A stretch of 64,000 bases of DNA from DASWUZ01 sp036401375. Lineage in GTDB: Bacteria; Acidobacteriota; Terriglobia; Terriglobales; Acidobacteriaceae. The notes beneath the pieces were generated by a model. The model saw only the letters and a list, made by a program, of their open reading frames with translations, was not told where the DNA came from and made no database searches. The DNA is taken from NCBI GenBank assembly GCA_036401375.1, contig DASWVB010000004.1, positions 6,938 to 70,937 of the forward strand, given 5' to 3'. A program made the translations under genes and the position numbers. Position 1 is the first letter of the stretch, and every line of letters begins with the position of its first letter. Below are positions 1 through 8,480 of this stretch, piece after piece.

Positions 1-1307
1 GCATAGACCCTTCGTCCGCGCACATAAGTGGCCTTTACTGAACCCCTCAGTTGCTCGCCCATATAGGCCGAGATGGGGTGGCGGTACCATAACCGCTCCG
101 GCGTCACTGTGACTGCCGCATCCGGATCGAAGACTATAAAGTCAGCATCGAAGCCAGCCTCGATCCTGCCCTTCCGCTCCTGCAGGCCGGCCAGCCGCGC
201 AGGCGCCTCCGCCATCCAGCGCACCAGGTCGTCGATTCCGACCCCCCGGGCCGACGCGTCGGTCCACATCACCGCCAGGCTCACGCTCAGGCTGGCTATG
301 CCGCCCCATGCCGTTAAAAAACTTCCCTCTGCAGACCGCTTCATCTGCGGCGGGCATGGGGAGTGGTCCGTCGCGACGAGGTCGATCAATCCCTCTTTGA
401 GCGCACTCCAAAGAAGCTCACGATTAGCCCTGCCGCGTATCGGCGGGGCACACTTGAGCAGCGTCGCACCATCGGCAATCTCCTCCGCCGCGAAGTGCAG
501 GTAATGCGGACACGTCTCGACCGTAATCGACAGCCCCTCAGACCTGGCCTGGCGAAGCATGGGCAACGCCGCCGCGGAAGAGAGATGCACGATGTGAACG
601 CGGCAGCCAAACTCCCTCGACAGATCGATCATCAGCCGGATCGCATCGGTCTCTGCCTCGTCGGGCCGGGAGGCCAGGTAGGTCGAATACCGCCTCCAGT
701 CCGCGCCCTCAAGCTCGCGGCCCGCCCGCTCCAAAGCCGGCGCAAGCTCCGCGTGAACTAACAGCGGCAGCCCGGTCCGCGCGACGTGAGGCATGGCCGC
801 ACGAAGCTCCTGCTCGTTAACCATCGTGAACCCATCGATGCCAGGGAAGACGAGAAAGCACTTGAAGCCAGCGACCCCTGCAGCGGCCAATGGTTCGATG
901 TCGAGCTGGTTACCCGAGACGACCCCGCCCCAGGCCGCCCAGTCTACCCAGCAGCGCCCGGCCGCGGCCTGGCGCTTCTGCTCAAGCGCCGCAACCGTGC
1001 TGGTCTCGGGCAGGCAGTTGAGAGGCATATCGACCAGGGTCGTATAACCGCCCGCGGCTGCTGCGCGAGTCGCGGTTTCGTAACCCTCCCAATCCGTGCG
1101 GCCGGGCTCATTGATATGTACGTGCGTATCGACCAGGCCGGGCAGCAGGTAATGGTTGCCCAGATCGTGGACCTCATAACCACCCAACGCTGCGCCACCC
1201 GGCAGCACTGCCTCGATCCGCCCGTCTGCAAAAAGCACAGCCGCACTCACCACCCCTGCCGGAGTAACAACGCGCTTCGAGGCAAAGGCCGCCTTAAGGC
1301 CCCTCAT
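1..1307 (-). CDS. allB: Allantoinase (3' end cut by window edge)
   Basis: Zn-dependent amidohydrolase that opens the hydantoin ring of allantoin to allantoate, a cytosolic step of purine breakdown. About 435 residues are visible from the ATG at 1307; the family is about 450 long, so only a short C-terminus is missing. The metal set of the family is readable: HVH at residues 62-64, the lysine to be carboxylated in GFKCF (K149), H185 in LVHAE, H241 in IVHLSS and D314 in ATDHSPC, nearly the same numbering as E. coli AllB. It is divergent from the Rieske oxygenase gene across 163 bp. Dihydropyrimidinase or dihydroorotase are the alternatives, but the spacing and motif wording fit allantoinase best. 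No clear ribosome-binding site precedes the start. Confidence 0.88.
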   Translation of the reverse strand, partial: MRGLKAAFASKRVVTPAGVVSAAVLFADGRIEAVLPGGAALGGYEVHDLGNHYLLPGLVDTHVHINEPGRTDWEGYETATRAAAAGGYTTLVDMPLNCLPETSTVAALEQKRQAAAGRCWVDWAAWGGVVSGNQLDIEPLAAAGVAGFKCFLVFPGIDGFTMVNEQELRAAMPHVARTGLPLLVHAELAPALERAGRELEGADWRRYSTYLASRPDEAETDAIRLMIDLSREFGCRVHIVHLSSAAALPMLRQARSEGLSITVETCPHYLHFAAEEIADGATLLKCAPPIRGRANRELLWSALKEGLIDLVATDHSPCPPQMKRSAEGSFLTAWGGIASLSVSLAVMWTDASARGVGIDDLVRWMAEAPARLAGLQERKGRIEAGFDADFIVFDPDAAVTVTPERLWYRHPISAYMGEQLRGSVKATYVRGRRVY

Positions 1308-1470
1308 GCAACCGCCGCGCTAACTCTCAAGCGAGTCATCAACCTGTCACCATCTACTCAAGAGTGGAATTCCTTACCTTTATCGCATAGTCTCAGACTT
1401 GCAGGCCTCTCCGCCAAACAGGCTTGAGGGTCCAGGCTGAAAACAACGTCCGTTCCACGAGGCAACCGCG

Positions 1471-2535
1471 ATGTCCACTCTCCCCGAGACCGGGCTTAAT
1501 CTCACGCGCATTACTCCAGCGTTGCCCCGCAACTGCACCTTCAGCGACTCCGACTGGCGCGCCCTGGCGCCCTCGTGGTTTCCTGTCGCCTTTTCGCACG
1601 AAGTGACCACCGCCCCCTACGCCACAAAGCTGCTGGACGAACGCCTCGTCCTGTATCGCATCTCCGACGGCTCTGTCATCGCCGCTCGCGATCTATGCCT
1701 CCATCGCGGGGTTCCGCTCAGCCTCGGCCACGTCGATGGCGATGAAATAGTCTGCAAATATCACGGCCTGCGCTACGATCGCGAGGGCCGCTGCACCTGC
1801 ATCCCCGCTCATCCTGGAGGCGCTATCTCGCCGCGTCTGCGGCTGCAGACCTATCCGGTCCGCGAGCGCTACGGCCTCGTGTGGACGCGACTCATCGACG
1901 ACGGTCCAGTCACCTTCCCCGACTTCTCAGAATGGGACGACCCGTCTTACCTCCAGGTGCTGCCGGCCAGCGTCGCCCTCGAGGCCGCCGCTGGCCGGCA
2001 GGTAGAGGGCTTCCTCGATGTAAGTCACTTTGCCTTCATACACACAGATACCTTTGGCGAAGCAGACAATCCGGTAGTTCCGACTTACCCTGTCGAAGCT
2101 ACGCCCGGAGGCTTTATCGTGGATTATGTAAGTACCGTCAGTAACTACTCACACGGGTTCAAGCATCTAAGTCCGCCCGGCTTCCTCTGGCGCAGACGCT
2201 TCGAAGTCTGGCTACCCTTCACGGCCAAGCTCACCGTCTTCTTCCCTGGCGAGGACCGGCTTTGCATCCTCAACGCAGCAATGCCCATATCCGCGCGGAA
2301 GACCCGCGTGTTTGTACCTATTTGCCGCAACTTCGACCTGAACGCACCGCTGCAAGCTACCCTCGACTTTAACCACCAGGTCTTTGCAGAGGACAAAGCG
2401 ATCGTCGAGAATCAATACCCTGAAGATCTTCCCCTGGACCTGCACGCCGAGGCGCACATCCCGGCTGATCGCAGCTCTATCACCTACCGCCGCAGGCTCG
2501 CCGCCATGGGACTCGGGCGTAGCTACACGGCATGA
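1471..2535 (+). CDS. Rieske non-haem iron oxygenase, alpha-subunit type
   Basis: A 354-residue oxygenase of the aromatic ring-hydroxylating/demethylase type. The Rieske [2Fe-2S] ligands are C76-x-H78 and C95-x2-H98, and the mononuclear iron site is D183-x2-H186-x4-H191, with an acidic bridge expected. GAGG sits about 10 bases before the ATG. It is flanked by allantoinase (divergent) and a purine nucleoside permease-family gene (convergent, 27 bp apart). In Klebsiella the Rieske protein HpxD oxidises hypoxanthine in a purine pathway, so a similar role is plausible here; this is inference from context. Alternatives are an aromatic demethylase or a hydroxylase of another ring compound. No ferredoxin-reductase partner is visible in the window. 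Confidence 0.85.
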   Translation: MSTLPETGLNLTRITPALPRNCTFSDSDWRALAPSWFPVAFSHEVTTAPYATKLLDERLVLYRISDGSVIAARDLCLHRGVPLSLGHVDGDEIVCKYHGLRYDREGRCTCIPAHPGGAISPRLRLQTYPVRERYGLVWTRLIDDGPVTFPDFSEWDDPSYLQVLPASVALEAAAGRQVEGFLDVSHFAFIHTDTFGEADNPVVPTYPVEATPGGFIVDYVSTVSNYSHGFKHLSPPGFLWRRRFEVWLPFTAKLTVFFPGEDRLCILNAAMPISARKTRVFVPICRNFDLNAPLQATLDFNHQVFAEDKAIVENQYPEDLPLDLHAEAHIPADRSSITYRRRLAAMGLGRSYTA

Positions 2536-2562
2536 CTTAGCGGCGCCATCCCTCGAAGCGAC

Positions 2563-3639
2563 CTACTTCTCGGTGGGCAGATGATCGCGGTACCTATCCC
2601 AGTGATCGACCAGGGTCTGAACAACCCGGTGCCCGACAGAGTAAGCCGCCTCGAGCGAGGGTATATAGGCCCCGTACTTTCCGATCTTCTGCTCCGCCAG
2701 ACCATCAGCGGCGGCTAGTCCTGGCCGCGGCTGGTCGTAGTTGCTGATTGTTCTCAGCACCAGTACTCGATGAAGATCAATTCGTCCTGCCTTCGCCAGG
2801 AAGCTAAGTGACTGCAGCGTTCCGGTGTCCTCCATCGCGGTAGTTACAAACGTTCCTCTGCCGGCGGTGTAGTAGCTCACCCAGGAATTAGCCCACTCAT
2901 CCATCAACCTTCCATGCCAGAAGGTAGAAGAAGATAACTCGTCCCCCTTCATTACAAACGGTGGCCGCTGCGCCGTTGCCTCCGGGTACTGCATTCGCCG
3001 CGCCTGGATCACCGGAGTATCTACCAGCGGAACGTCACGTGTTAGCTCATAAGCCCATTCAACCATCGCAGGATCGAGGTGATAGACCTGTCCCTCATCC
3101 GCAGCCACCGGCAACTCGTAGGGTGAAGACTTACGCAGCGGAATGAAGCCTGTCTTCCACTCGGCGGGTATCTCGCGCCCATCGATCTCGTACCCAAGAT
3201 CGCCATCGACAACCCACTCAGCCCACACGGCAGAGCCGAGAGAGGTCCTGGCGGGATTGCCACCCGCTATGCCGGCTACCACAAAATAGGCGTGGCTAAG
3301 ATCGAACCGGGGGTCCAGCCCAAGAGCCATGAGCGACGCGGCCGCCTTGGCCGTACCTACGCCAGTGACTACCCCGAGCACTCCATCCTTGTTCAAGCGA
3401 ATGTCGCGATTGCCCGCTGGAAAGGGCATGATCAGGTCGAGCGGCTCGCGCTCCACCCACGCCTGAAACTCGCCCGGTGCGTCGCCACTATCAGCGCCTA
3501 ACTCGAACATGGTGATAACTACGACCTTGATCGGGATCGTAGTAGCGGATGACTGCGGCGGCGCCACGGCATGGCTAATAACAGGCGAAGCAGCAAGACA
3601 TAGCAGTGAGAAGACAACAAGCTCGTTGAATCGGCGCAT
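2563..3639 (-). CDS. Purine nucleoside permease (NUP) family protein, exported
   Basis: A 358-residue member of the NUP family (PF06516), recognised by the run MFELGADSGDAPGEF, the glycine-rich VTGVGTAKAAASLMALG and VVAGIAGGNP. Residues 1-25 form a signal peptide ending near SHA-VAPP. Apart from that no membrane-spanning segments are seen, so despite its family name it looks like a soluble periplasmic protein; the fold resembles nucleoside phosphorylases in the literature. It is convergent with the Rieske gene and lies 59 bp downstream of the NeuC-like gene on the same strand. Role in purine nucleoside uptake or cleavage is inferred from family and neighbours. Confidence 0.82.
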   Translation of the reverse strand: MRRFNELVVFSLLCLAASPVISHAVAPPQSSATTIPIKVVVITMFELGADSGDAPGEFQAWVEREPLDLIMPFPAGNRDIRLNKDGVLGVVTGVGTAKAAASLMALGLDPRFDLSHAYFVVAGIAGGNPARTSLGSAVWAEWVVDGDLGYEIDGREIPAEWKTGFIPLRKSSPYELPVAADEGQVYHLDPAMVEWAYELTRDVPLVDTPVIQARRMQYPEATAQRPPFVMKGDELSSSTFWHGRLMDEWANSWVSYYTAGRGTFVTTAMEDTGTLQSLSFLAKAGRIDLHRVLVLRTISNYDQPRPGLAAADGLAEQKIGKYGAYIPSLEAAYSVGHRVVQTLVDHWDRYRDHLPTEK

Positions 3640-3698
3640 CTGCCTATCCTGACCTGTGGGACGACTAGTCTAAATTACGTTTGCTTACCCGCACCTTA

Positions 3699-4865
3699 TC
3701 AATCCACAGCCTTCTTTCTTAGAAGCTCCTCGCCAAGAGGGACAGTGGTCAGTACTTGCGCGATCACCTCAGACGCATGCCCGTCGCCATAAGGATTGAC
3801 CATGCCACTTAGACTTTGGCGGAACTCGTCGCTCCGCGCACGGGCCATAGCCTCAAGGATCGAAACAACAGTAGGCGCCTCGTCCGGCATTGCGTCTATG
3901 ACGTTGCGCGCCCGCTCACGCCCCTTCTGTCGCAAGCCGATATTCAGCGTCGGAAGGGCAAAAGAGGGGGACTCCATGATCCCGCTGCTGGAATTCCCAA
4001 GCATTACATGGACAAACCGCAGCAGGCTCCAGTAAGTCAACGCAGGCAGGTTGACAAACAAGCGACCATTGCCCCGAAGGTCTAAGAATGCTTGCGCTCG
4101 CCGTACAATCTCGCGGCTGCCGGCATCCGCATTCGGATAGCAAAAGAGTATCTGACCCTTCAGGTGACCTAGCGCCTCGAAAAGCGCATCCACCTCGCGC
4201 GTAGTCTCCCGGGCAATCGTCACAGGATGATAGGCAACGAGGGTAGTAGGCGTACCAAGATCCAGACCAAGCTTGTCGGATAACTCTGCGCGCGTAAGCA
4301 GGTGATGCCGCGTAAGATGGTCGAGCGAAGGCGCGCCCGCGCGGTGGACACGCCAACTCTCCTCGCCCATCCCGATCACACGGTCGCGTGCCTTGTAAGT
4401 TGAGGTGAAGTGCACATGGCTCATCTTTGTAAGTGCGTTGCGCACCGCGTCGTCAATCGCGCCCTCACTGACCTCGCCGCCCTCAATGTGGGCGAGAGGA
4501 ATGCGTAGCGCGAGCGCCACAGTAGCAGGGGCCATCATCTCGTATCGGTCCGCTATGAGCAACATCAGATCGGGTCGCATCTCTCCGAGCATGTCGGCAA
4601 AGCTGAGCGTCGCCACTCCGATGGTCTTCGCCATCCCGACGTCTGAATCCGAGCTAAGCAGGCACTCAACGCGGCCGGCGATCTCAAAGCCATCCTGCTC
4701 AATCTCCTGAACTGTCGATCCAAACTCCGGGGAGAGATGAGCGCCCGCCACGATCAGTTTCAGGTGCACATCAGGATGACGAGCAAGATCATAGAGGGGC
4801 CAGTACAGATGACTATAGTCCGCGCGCGAGGTTGTGACGACAGCGATCGTGCGCCTGCGACTCAT
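3699..4865 (-). CDS. neuC: UDP-N-acetylglucosamine 2-epimerase (hydrolysing), NeuC-like
   Basis: A 388-residue cytosolic GT-B-fold epimerase that in this family converts UDP-GlcNAc to ManNAc plus UDP, the first step to sialic-acid-like sugars. Evidence is the N-terminal TTSRADYSHLYWPLYDLARH, HIEGGEVSEGAIDDAVRNA in the centre, and GNSSSGIMESPSF near residue 300, all typical of NeuC/LegG. It starts 9 bp after the stop of the acyltransferase gene, so the two are co-transcribed. No NeuB or NeuA homologue is in the window, so the product sugar cannot be named; GDP-sugar or UDP-diacetamido-sugar epimerases (LegG) are alternatives. Confidence 0.85.
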   Translation of the reverse strand: MSRRRTIAVVTTSRADYSHLYWPLYDLARHPDVHLKLIVAGAHLSPEFGSTVQEIEQDGFEIAGRVECLLSSDSDVGMAKTIGVATLSFADMLGEMRPDLMLLIADRYEMMAPATVALALRIPLAHIEGGEVSEGAIDDAVRNALTKMSHVHFTSTYKARDRVIGMGEESWRVHRAGAPSLDHLTRHHLLTRAELSDKLGLDLGTPTTLVAYHPVTIARETTREVDALFEALGHLKGQILFCYPNADAGSREIVRRAQAFLDLRGNGRLFVNLPALTYWSLLRFVHVMLGNSSSGIMESPSFALPTLNIGLRQKGRERARNVIDAMPDEAPTVVSILEAMARARSDEFRQSLSGMVNPYGDGHASEVIAQVLTTVPLGEELLRKKAVD

Positions 4866-4874
4866 GCCTTCATA

Positions 4875-6848
4875 CTAAGGCAGCGCGCTCGAGGTGGATA
4901 CCTGCGGAACGGCCGATCGCATGGTTGTGGCCTCGTGTCCGCCAGGGCCGCGCACGGTGTCCTGCTGAAAGCGCGACAACATCCTCTTCCACGAGGCTGT
5001 CGCTGCGATGCTCCCTGCAACCAGGGCAGACCCGGCCGTCGTGTAGTGGTCTGTATCGAAAAGCAGCGGCGAACTGCCGACACTCGTAGTACAAACATCG
5101 GGGCAGAGAAAGTCGTGCAGCGATATATAGTCCGCACCCTCCTCTGCGGCTATCTGCCGCAGCTGTCCACCTACTCGCAACGGGCTTGCCTCCTCAAAGC
5201 GCGTCGGCAGGTACGCGTCCTTACGCCTTGTTCCTATGGCCAGCAGACGGGGCAGCGGCATGGCGTACTGAGTGCCCGGACCGATCAGCAGGACCGGGAT
5301 CGAACGCCTCTTCAGGTCTGCCAGGGTAGCTCTTAGCTGACTCATCTCATCTTCCTCCCAGGTCGCAGACAATATAACCAGATCTATCCTGTTCTTTTCG
5401 AGGAAATCACCCATAACATAGTTGAACATCTGCGTGCACTTACTCGCAGGAGTAATAGCCCTGTCGATTACCGGCACACATTTCCACCCGGAAGCAGTGG
5501 CTTGAAGTATGTTTACCCGGCTATCGACCTGTGACAAGCCCTCCCACAGGTGCGCGGCATGGCTGTTGCCGAGAAGCAAGACGTTGGCTTTGCCGGGCTG
5601 CGTGCGCAGACATCCAGAGCGGGTCAGTTGATCGATACTGTCCTGCGTACGAAGGAAGCAACTATGCTCTCGAAACGGCTGCCCTGGCTCATAGTCCAGA
5701 TAGTTAGCCATACTTATAACGTCGGGGGAGTAGCGACGGGGAAATCCGTGCGACACAAGAAGAACTAAACCGATGGCTGTTACCGCAAGTGCGGACAGTG
5801 CGCTGTAAGTGAAGACCAGACGCGAGGGCGCACGCATCGTGCGAAACGGCTGCTCTACAAATCGCCACGACAGGGTCGCGAGCACCATCGCACCCGCGAA
5901 GATTAGACCCTGCTGCAAGTGTGACAGCTTGGAGGCTGGCGCTGCATATTGGACAAGGACAATGAGAGGCCAGTGCCACAAGTAAAGTGAAAAAGAGATA
6001 AGTCCTATAAATACTACAGGCTTAAAGCTGAGAGCCTTCTCTACTATATTGCTCCCATCCCTTCCGCCGGCGATTACGGCGACTGCACCGAGGCAAGGCA
6101 GCAGGGCGGCGGCTCCCGGAAACGGCGTGCCCACTTTGTAGGTAAAGACGGCAAAGAGCATCGCGGCAAGACCGGCTACCGCGAGGAAGTTGCGGGCGAT
6201 CGCAGACTTGAGCCATCCCTTCGGCGAACCCGCGAGTATGACTCCCACCAGGAGCTCCCAGGTGCGTCCCGGCAGCAAATAGAAGGCGGCTTCTGGTTTG
6301 GCGGCCGTTGAATAGACTGACAGCCAGAGAGAGAGTGCCGCAACCAGGGCCATGCCGGGAAGCAGCAACGACGACCTGATCCGGTACAGCAACAGCGCTC
6401 CAAGCGGGAAAAAGGCATAAAACTGCTCCTCTACGCCAAGCGACCAGATATGCAGCAGAGGTTTCTCTACGGCGCTGTGATCGAAGTACCCCGTGCCCCG
6501 CCAGAAGAAGATATTAGCCACGGAGAGAGCAGCCGCTATAAGAGACTTACCATAGGCACTTAGATCAGGAGGCAGCAGGATGAACAAACAGGCTATGGAG
6601 ACTACTAGCAATACAAAGGTAAGCGCGGGCAATATCCGCTTAAACCTGCGTAGATAAAAGTTTGACAGACTAAAGCTGCCATCTTTTACGCCGTCTAGAA
6701 CAATGCCGCCTATCAGGTAGCCCGAGATCACGAAGAATATGTCAACCCCTACGAAGCCACCCGGCACAAACTGCAGTCCAAGATGGAAGGCCATCACCGC
6801 AAGCACTGCGATGGCACGAATCCCATCTATATCCCGCCTGTACTTCAT
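4875..6848 (-). CDS. Acyltransferase family 3 membrane protein with SGNH domain (OafA type)
   Basis: A 657-residue inner-membrane acyltransferase. Residues 1 to about 370 carry the acyltransferase-3 domain, beginning YRRDIDGIRAIAVLAVMAFH with the conserved RxxxH-like histidine, followed by about ten hydrophobic segments and a family motif WSLGVEEQFY. From about residue 395 there is a periplasmic SGNH hydrolase-like domain with LLLGNSHAAHLW (Ser block) and FDTDHYT (Asp-His block) near the end. Such fusions O-acetylate LPS O-antigen or exopolysaccharide. It is first in an operon with the NeuC-like gene, suggesting surface glycan synthesis and decoration. The acceptor is unknown. Confidence 0.88.
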   Translation of the reverse strand: MKYRRDIDGIRAIAVLAVMAFHLGLQFVPGGFVGVDIFFVISGYLIGGIVLDGVKDGSFSLSNFYLRRFKRILPALTFVLLVVSIACLFILLPPDLSAYGKSLIAAALSVANIFFWRGTGYFDHSAVEKPLLHIWSLGVEEQFYAFFPLGALLLYRIRSSLLLPGMALVAALSLWLSVYSTAAKPEAAFYLLPGRTWELLVGVILAGSPKGWLKSAIARNFLAVAGLAAMLFAVFTYKVGTPFPGAAALLPCLGAVAVIAGGRDGSNIVEKALSFKPVVFIGLISFSLYLWHWPLIVLVQYAAPASKLSHLQQGLIFAGAMVLATLSWRFVEQPFRTMRAPSRLVFTYSALSALAVTAIGLVLLVSHGFPRRYSPDVISMANYLDYEPGQPFREHSCFLRTQDSIDQLTRSGCLRTQPGKANVLLLGNSHAAHLWEGLSQVDSRVNILQATASGWKCVPVIDRAITPASKCTQMFNYVMGDFLEKNRIDLVILSATWEEDEMSQLRATLADLKRRSIPVLLIGPGTQYAMPLPRLLAIGTRRKDAYLPTRFEEASPLRVGGQLRQIAAEEGADYISLHDFLCPDVCTTSVGSSPLLFDTDHYTTAGSALVAGSIAATASWKRMLSRFQQDTVRGPGGHEATTMRSAVPQVSTSSALP

Positions 6849-7153
6849 CTAAAGTCCTTTCGTGTGCACTTTCGAAGAGGCAAGGGAGGAGTTAGATGCT
6901 GCAGGCTATCGATCGCAGATCAGTAAGGCGCGAGTGCTGGCAGGCAGCATCGCATAGACGCCGGGAAGCGCGTATTACGCGTTTCGGACAATTGAACAGC
7001 GGTAGCCTTCTACCGTCGGGAGTGCGCGAGCAGACCAAGGGGTTTCATAGATAAGGATAACAATGGGGTTGAGCAGGGTCAAGCGGCGCGCCGTGTCTAC
7101 TCTGATCAGGGCCAGCAATAAATGGGAGTTGACTGGTCAGGAACCGAGAGCAA
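6849..7153. other. Intergenic stretch, nothing recognised
   Basis: About 305 bases between the start of the acyltransferase gene and the 3' end of alaC. It presumably holds the acyltransferase promoter. No RNA gene, convincing hairpin with T-run, or coding sequence with recognisable homology was seen on either strand. Confidence 0.5.
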
Positions 7154-8356
7154 TCAAACCAGCGTAGGCTGCAGCACCCCATCCTGCGCAAACATGTGTC
7201 TGATTCCTCTGAGTGCCTGCCGCGTACGCTCCTCATTCTCAATCAGTGAGAAGCGAACATGGCCGTCACCATACTCACCAAACCCGACACCGGGGCTCAC
7301 AGCGACCTTGGCCTCTTTCAGCAGCTTACTCGCGAACTCAAGAGACCCCATGCTGCGATACGAAGCCGGAATAGGCGCCCACACGAACATCGTCGCCTTC
7401 GGACTTACAACCTCCCAGCCTGCCTTAGTGAGTCCATGGACGAGGCAGTCACGGCGGCTCTTATAGTTGTCGCAGATCTCGCTGACACAATCCTGCGGCC
7501 CCTCAAGGGCAAGGATCGATGCTACCTGGATCGGAGTAAACATTCCGTAGTCGAAGTAACTCTTTAATCTGCCCAGTGCGGCTACAAGCGTCTTGTTGCC
7601 AACCATGAATCCCACCCGCCAGCCAGGCATGTTATAGCTTTTCGACAGAGTAAAGAACTCGACGGCAATATCCCGCGCACCGGGAACCTGGAGTACTGAG
7701 GGTGCCCGGTAGCCATCGAAGGTAATATCGGCGTAGGCCAGGTCATGGACGAGATAAATGCCGTGCTCCTTGCACAGGGCTACTACCCGCTCGAAAAACG
7801 GCAGCTCGACACATTGAGTGGTAGGGTTGGCCGGGAAATTCAGGATCAACATCCGCGGCCGGGGATACATCAGCGGAATAGCCTGCTCTAACTCACTTAG
7901 AAAATCGTCGGTGTTATGCACCGCTACACTTCGGATATTTGCGCCAGCTATGATCGGCCCGTAAATATGAATCGGGTAACTTGGGTTGGGAACTACGACG
8001 ACATCGCCCTGGTCGAGCGTCGCCATACAAAGATGGGCGATTCCCTCCTTCGAGCCGATTGTGACGATCGCCTCCGTCGCAGCATCAAGCTCGACATCGT
8101 ACCGGCGCTGGTACCAGTTACAGATTGCCTTGCGCAGGCGGGGCAGTCCCTTGGAGACGGAGTAGCGATGACTCGACGGCTTCTGTGCCGCCTCTACCAT
8201 CTTGTCCACGATGTGCTTCGGCGTGGCCCCGTCCGGGTTGCCCATTCCAAAGTCGATGATATCTTCACCGCGCCTGCGCGCAGCCGCCTTGAGATCGCCG
8301 GTGATGTTGAAGACGTATGGAGGCAGCCTCTTCAGCCGCGAAAATTCTTCGTTCAT
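7154..8356 (-). CDS. alaC: Alanine transaminase AlaC-type aminotransferase
   Basis: A 400-residue PLP-dependent class I/II aminotransferase that makes alanine from pyruvate with glutamate as donor. The match to E. coli AlaC is strong along the length: RLPPYVFNIT, AARRRGEDIIDFGMGNPDGA, YDVELDAATEAIVTIGSKEG, NPSYPIHIYG, and the PLP-lysine segment FTLSKSYNMPGWRVGFMVGN with the Lys at about residue 239. C-terminal SPGVGFGEYGDGHVRFSLIEN carries the substrate carboxylate-binding Arg. It stands alone between unrelated genes. Specificity for alanine rather than another amino acid is from family resemblance only. Confidence 0.9.
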   Translation of the reverse strand: MNEEFSRLKRLPPYVFNITGDLKAAARRRGEDIIDFGMGNPDGATPKHIVDKMVEAAQKPSSHRYSVSKGLPRLRKAICNWYQRRYDVELDAATEAIVTIGSKEGIAHLCMATLDQGDVVVVPNPSYPIHIYGPIIAGANIRSVAVHNTDDFLSELEQAIPLMYPRPRMLILNFPANPTTQCVELPFFERVVALCKEHGIYLVHDLAYADITFDGYRAPSVLQVPGARDIAVEFFTLSKSYNMPGWRVGFMVGNKTLVAALGRLKSYFDYGMFTPIQVASILALEGPQDCVSEICDNYKSRRDCLVHGLTKAGWEVVSPKATMFVWAPIPASYRSMGSLEFASKLLKEAKVAVSPGVGFGEYGDGHVRFSLIENEERTRQALRGIRHMFAQDGVLQPTLV

Positions 8357-8480
8357 GACTTACTCATTCTAAGTCACACGCTACCGCAACGAGCGCGACA
8401 CGCCGCAGGTGTCTACAGGAATGCACTCCCCTGGGAACTGGCGCCGGCGATCAGGGAATTGTTTCAACAGGGGAGCCAGA

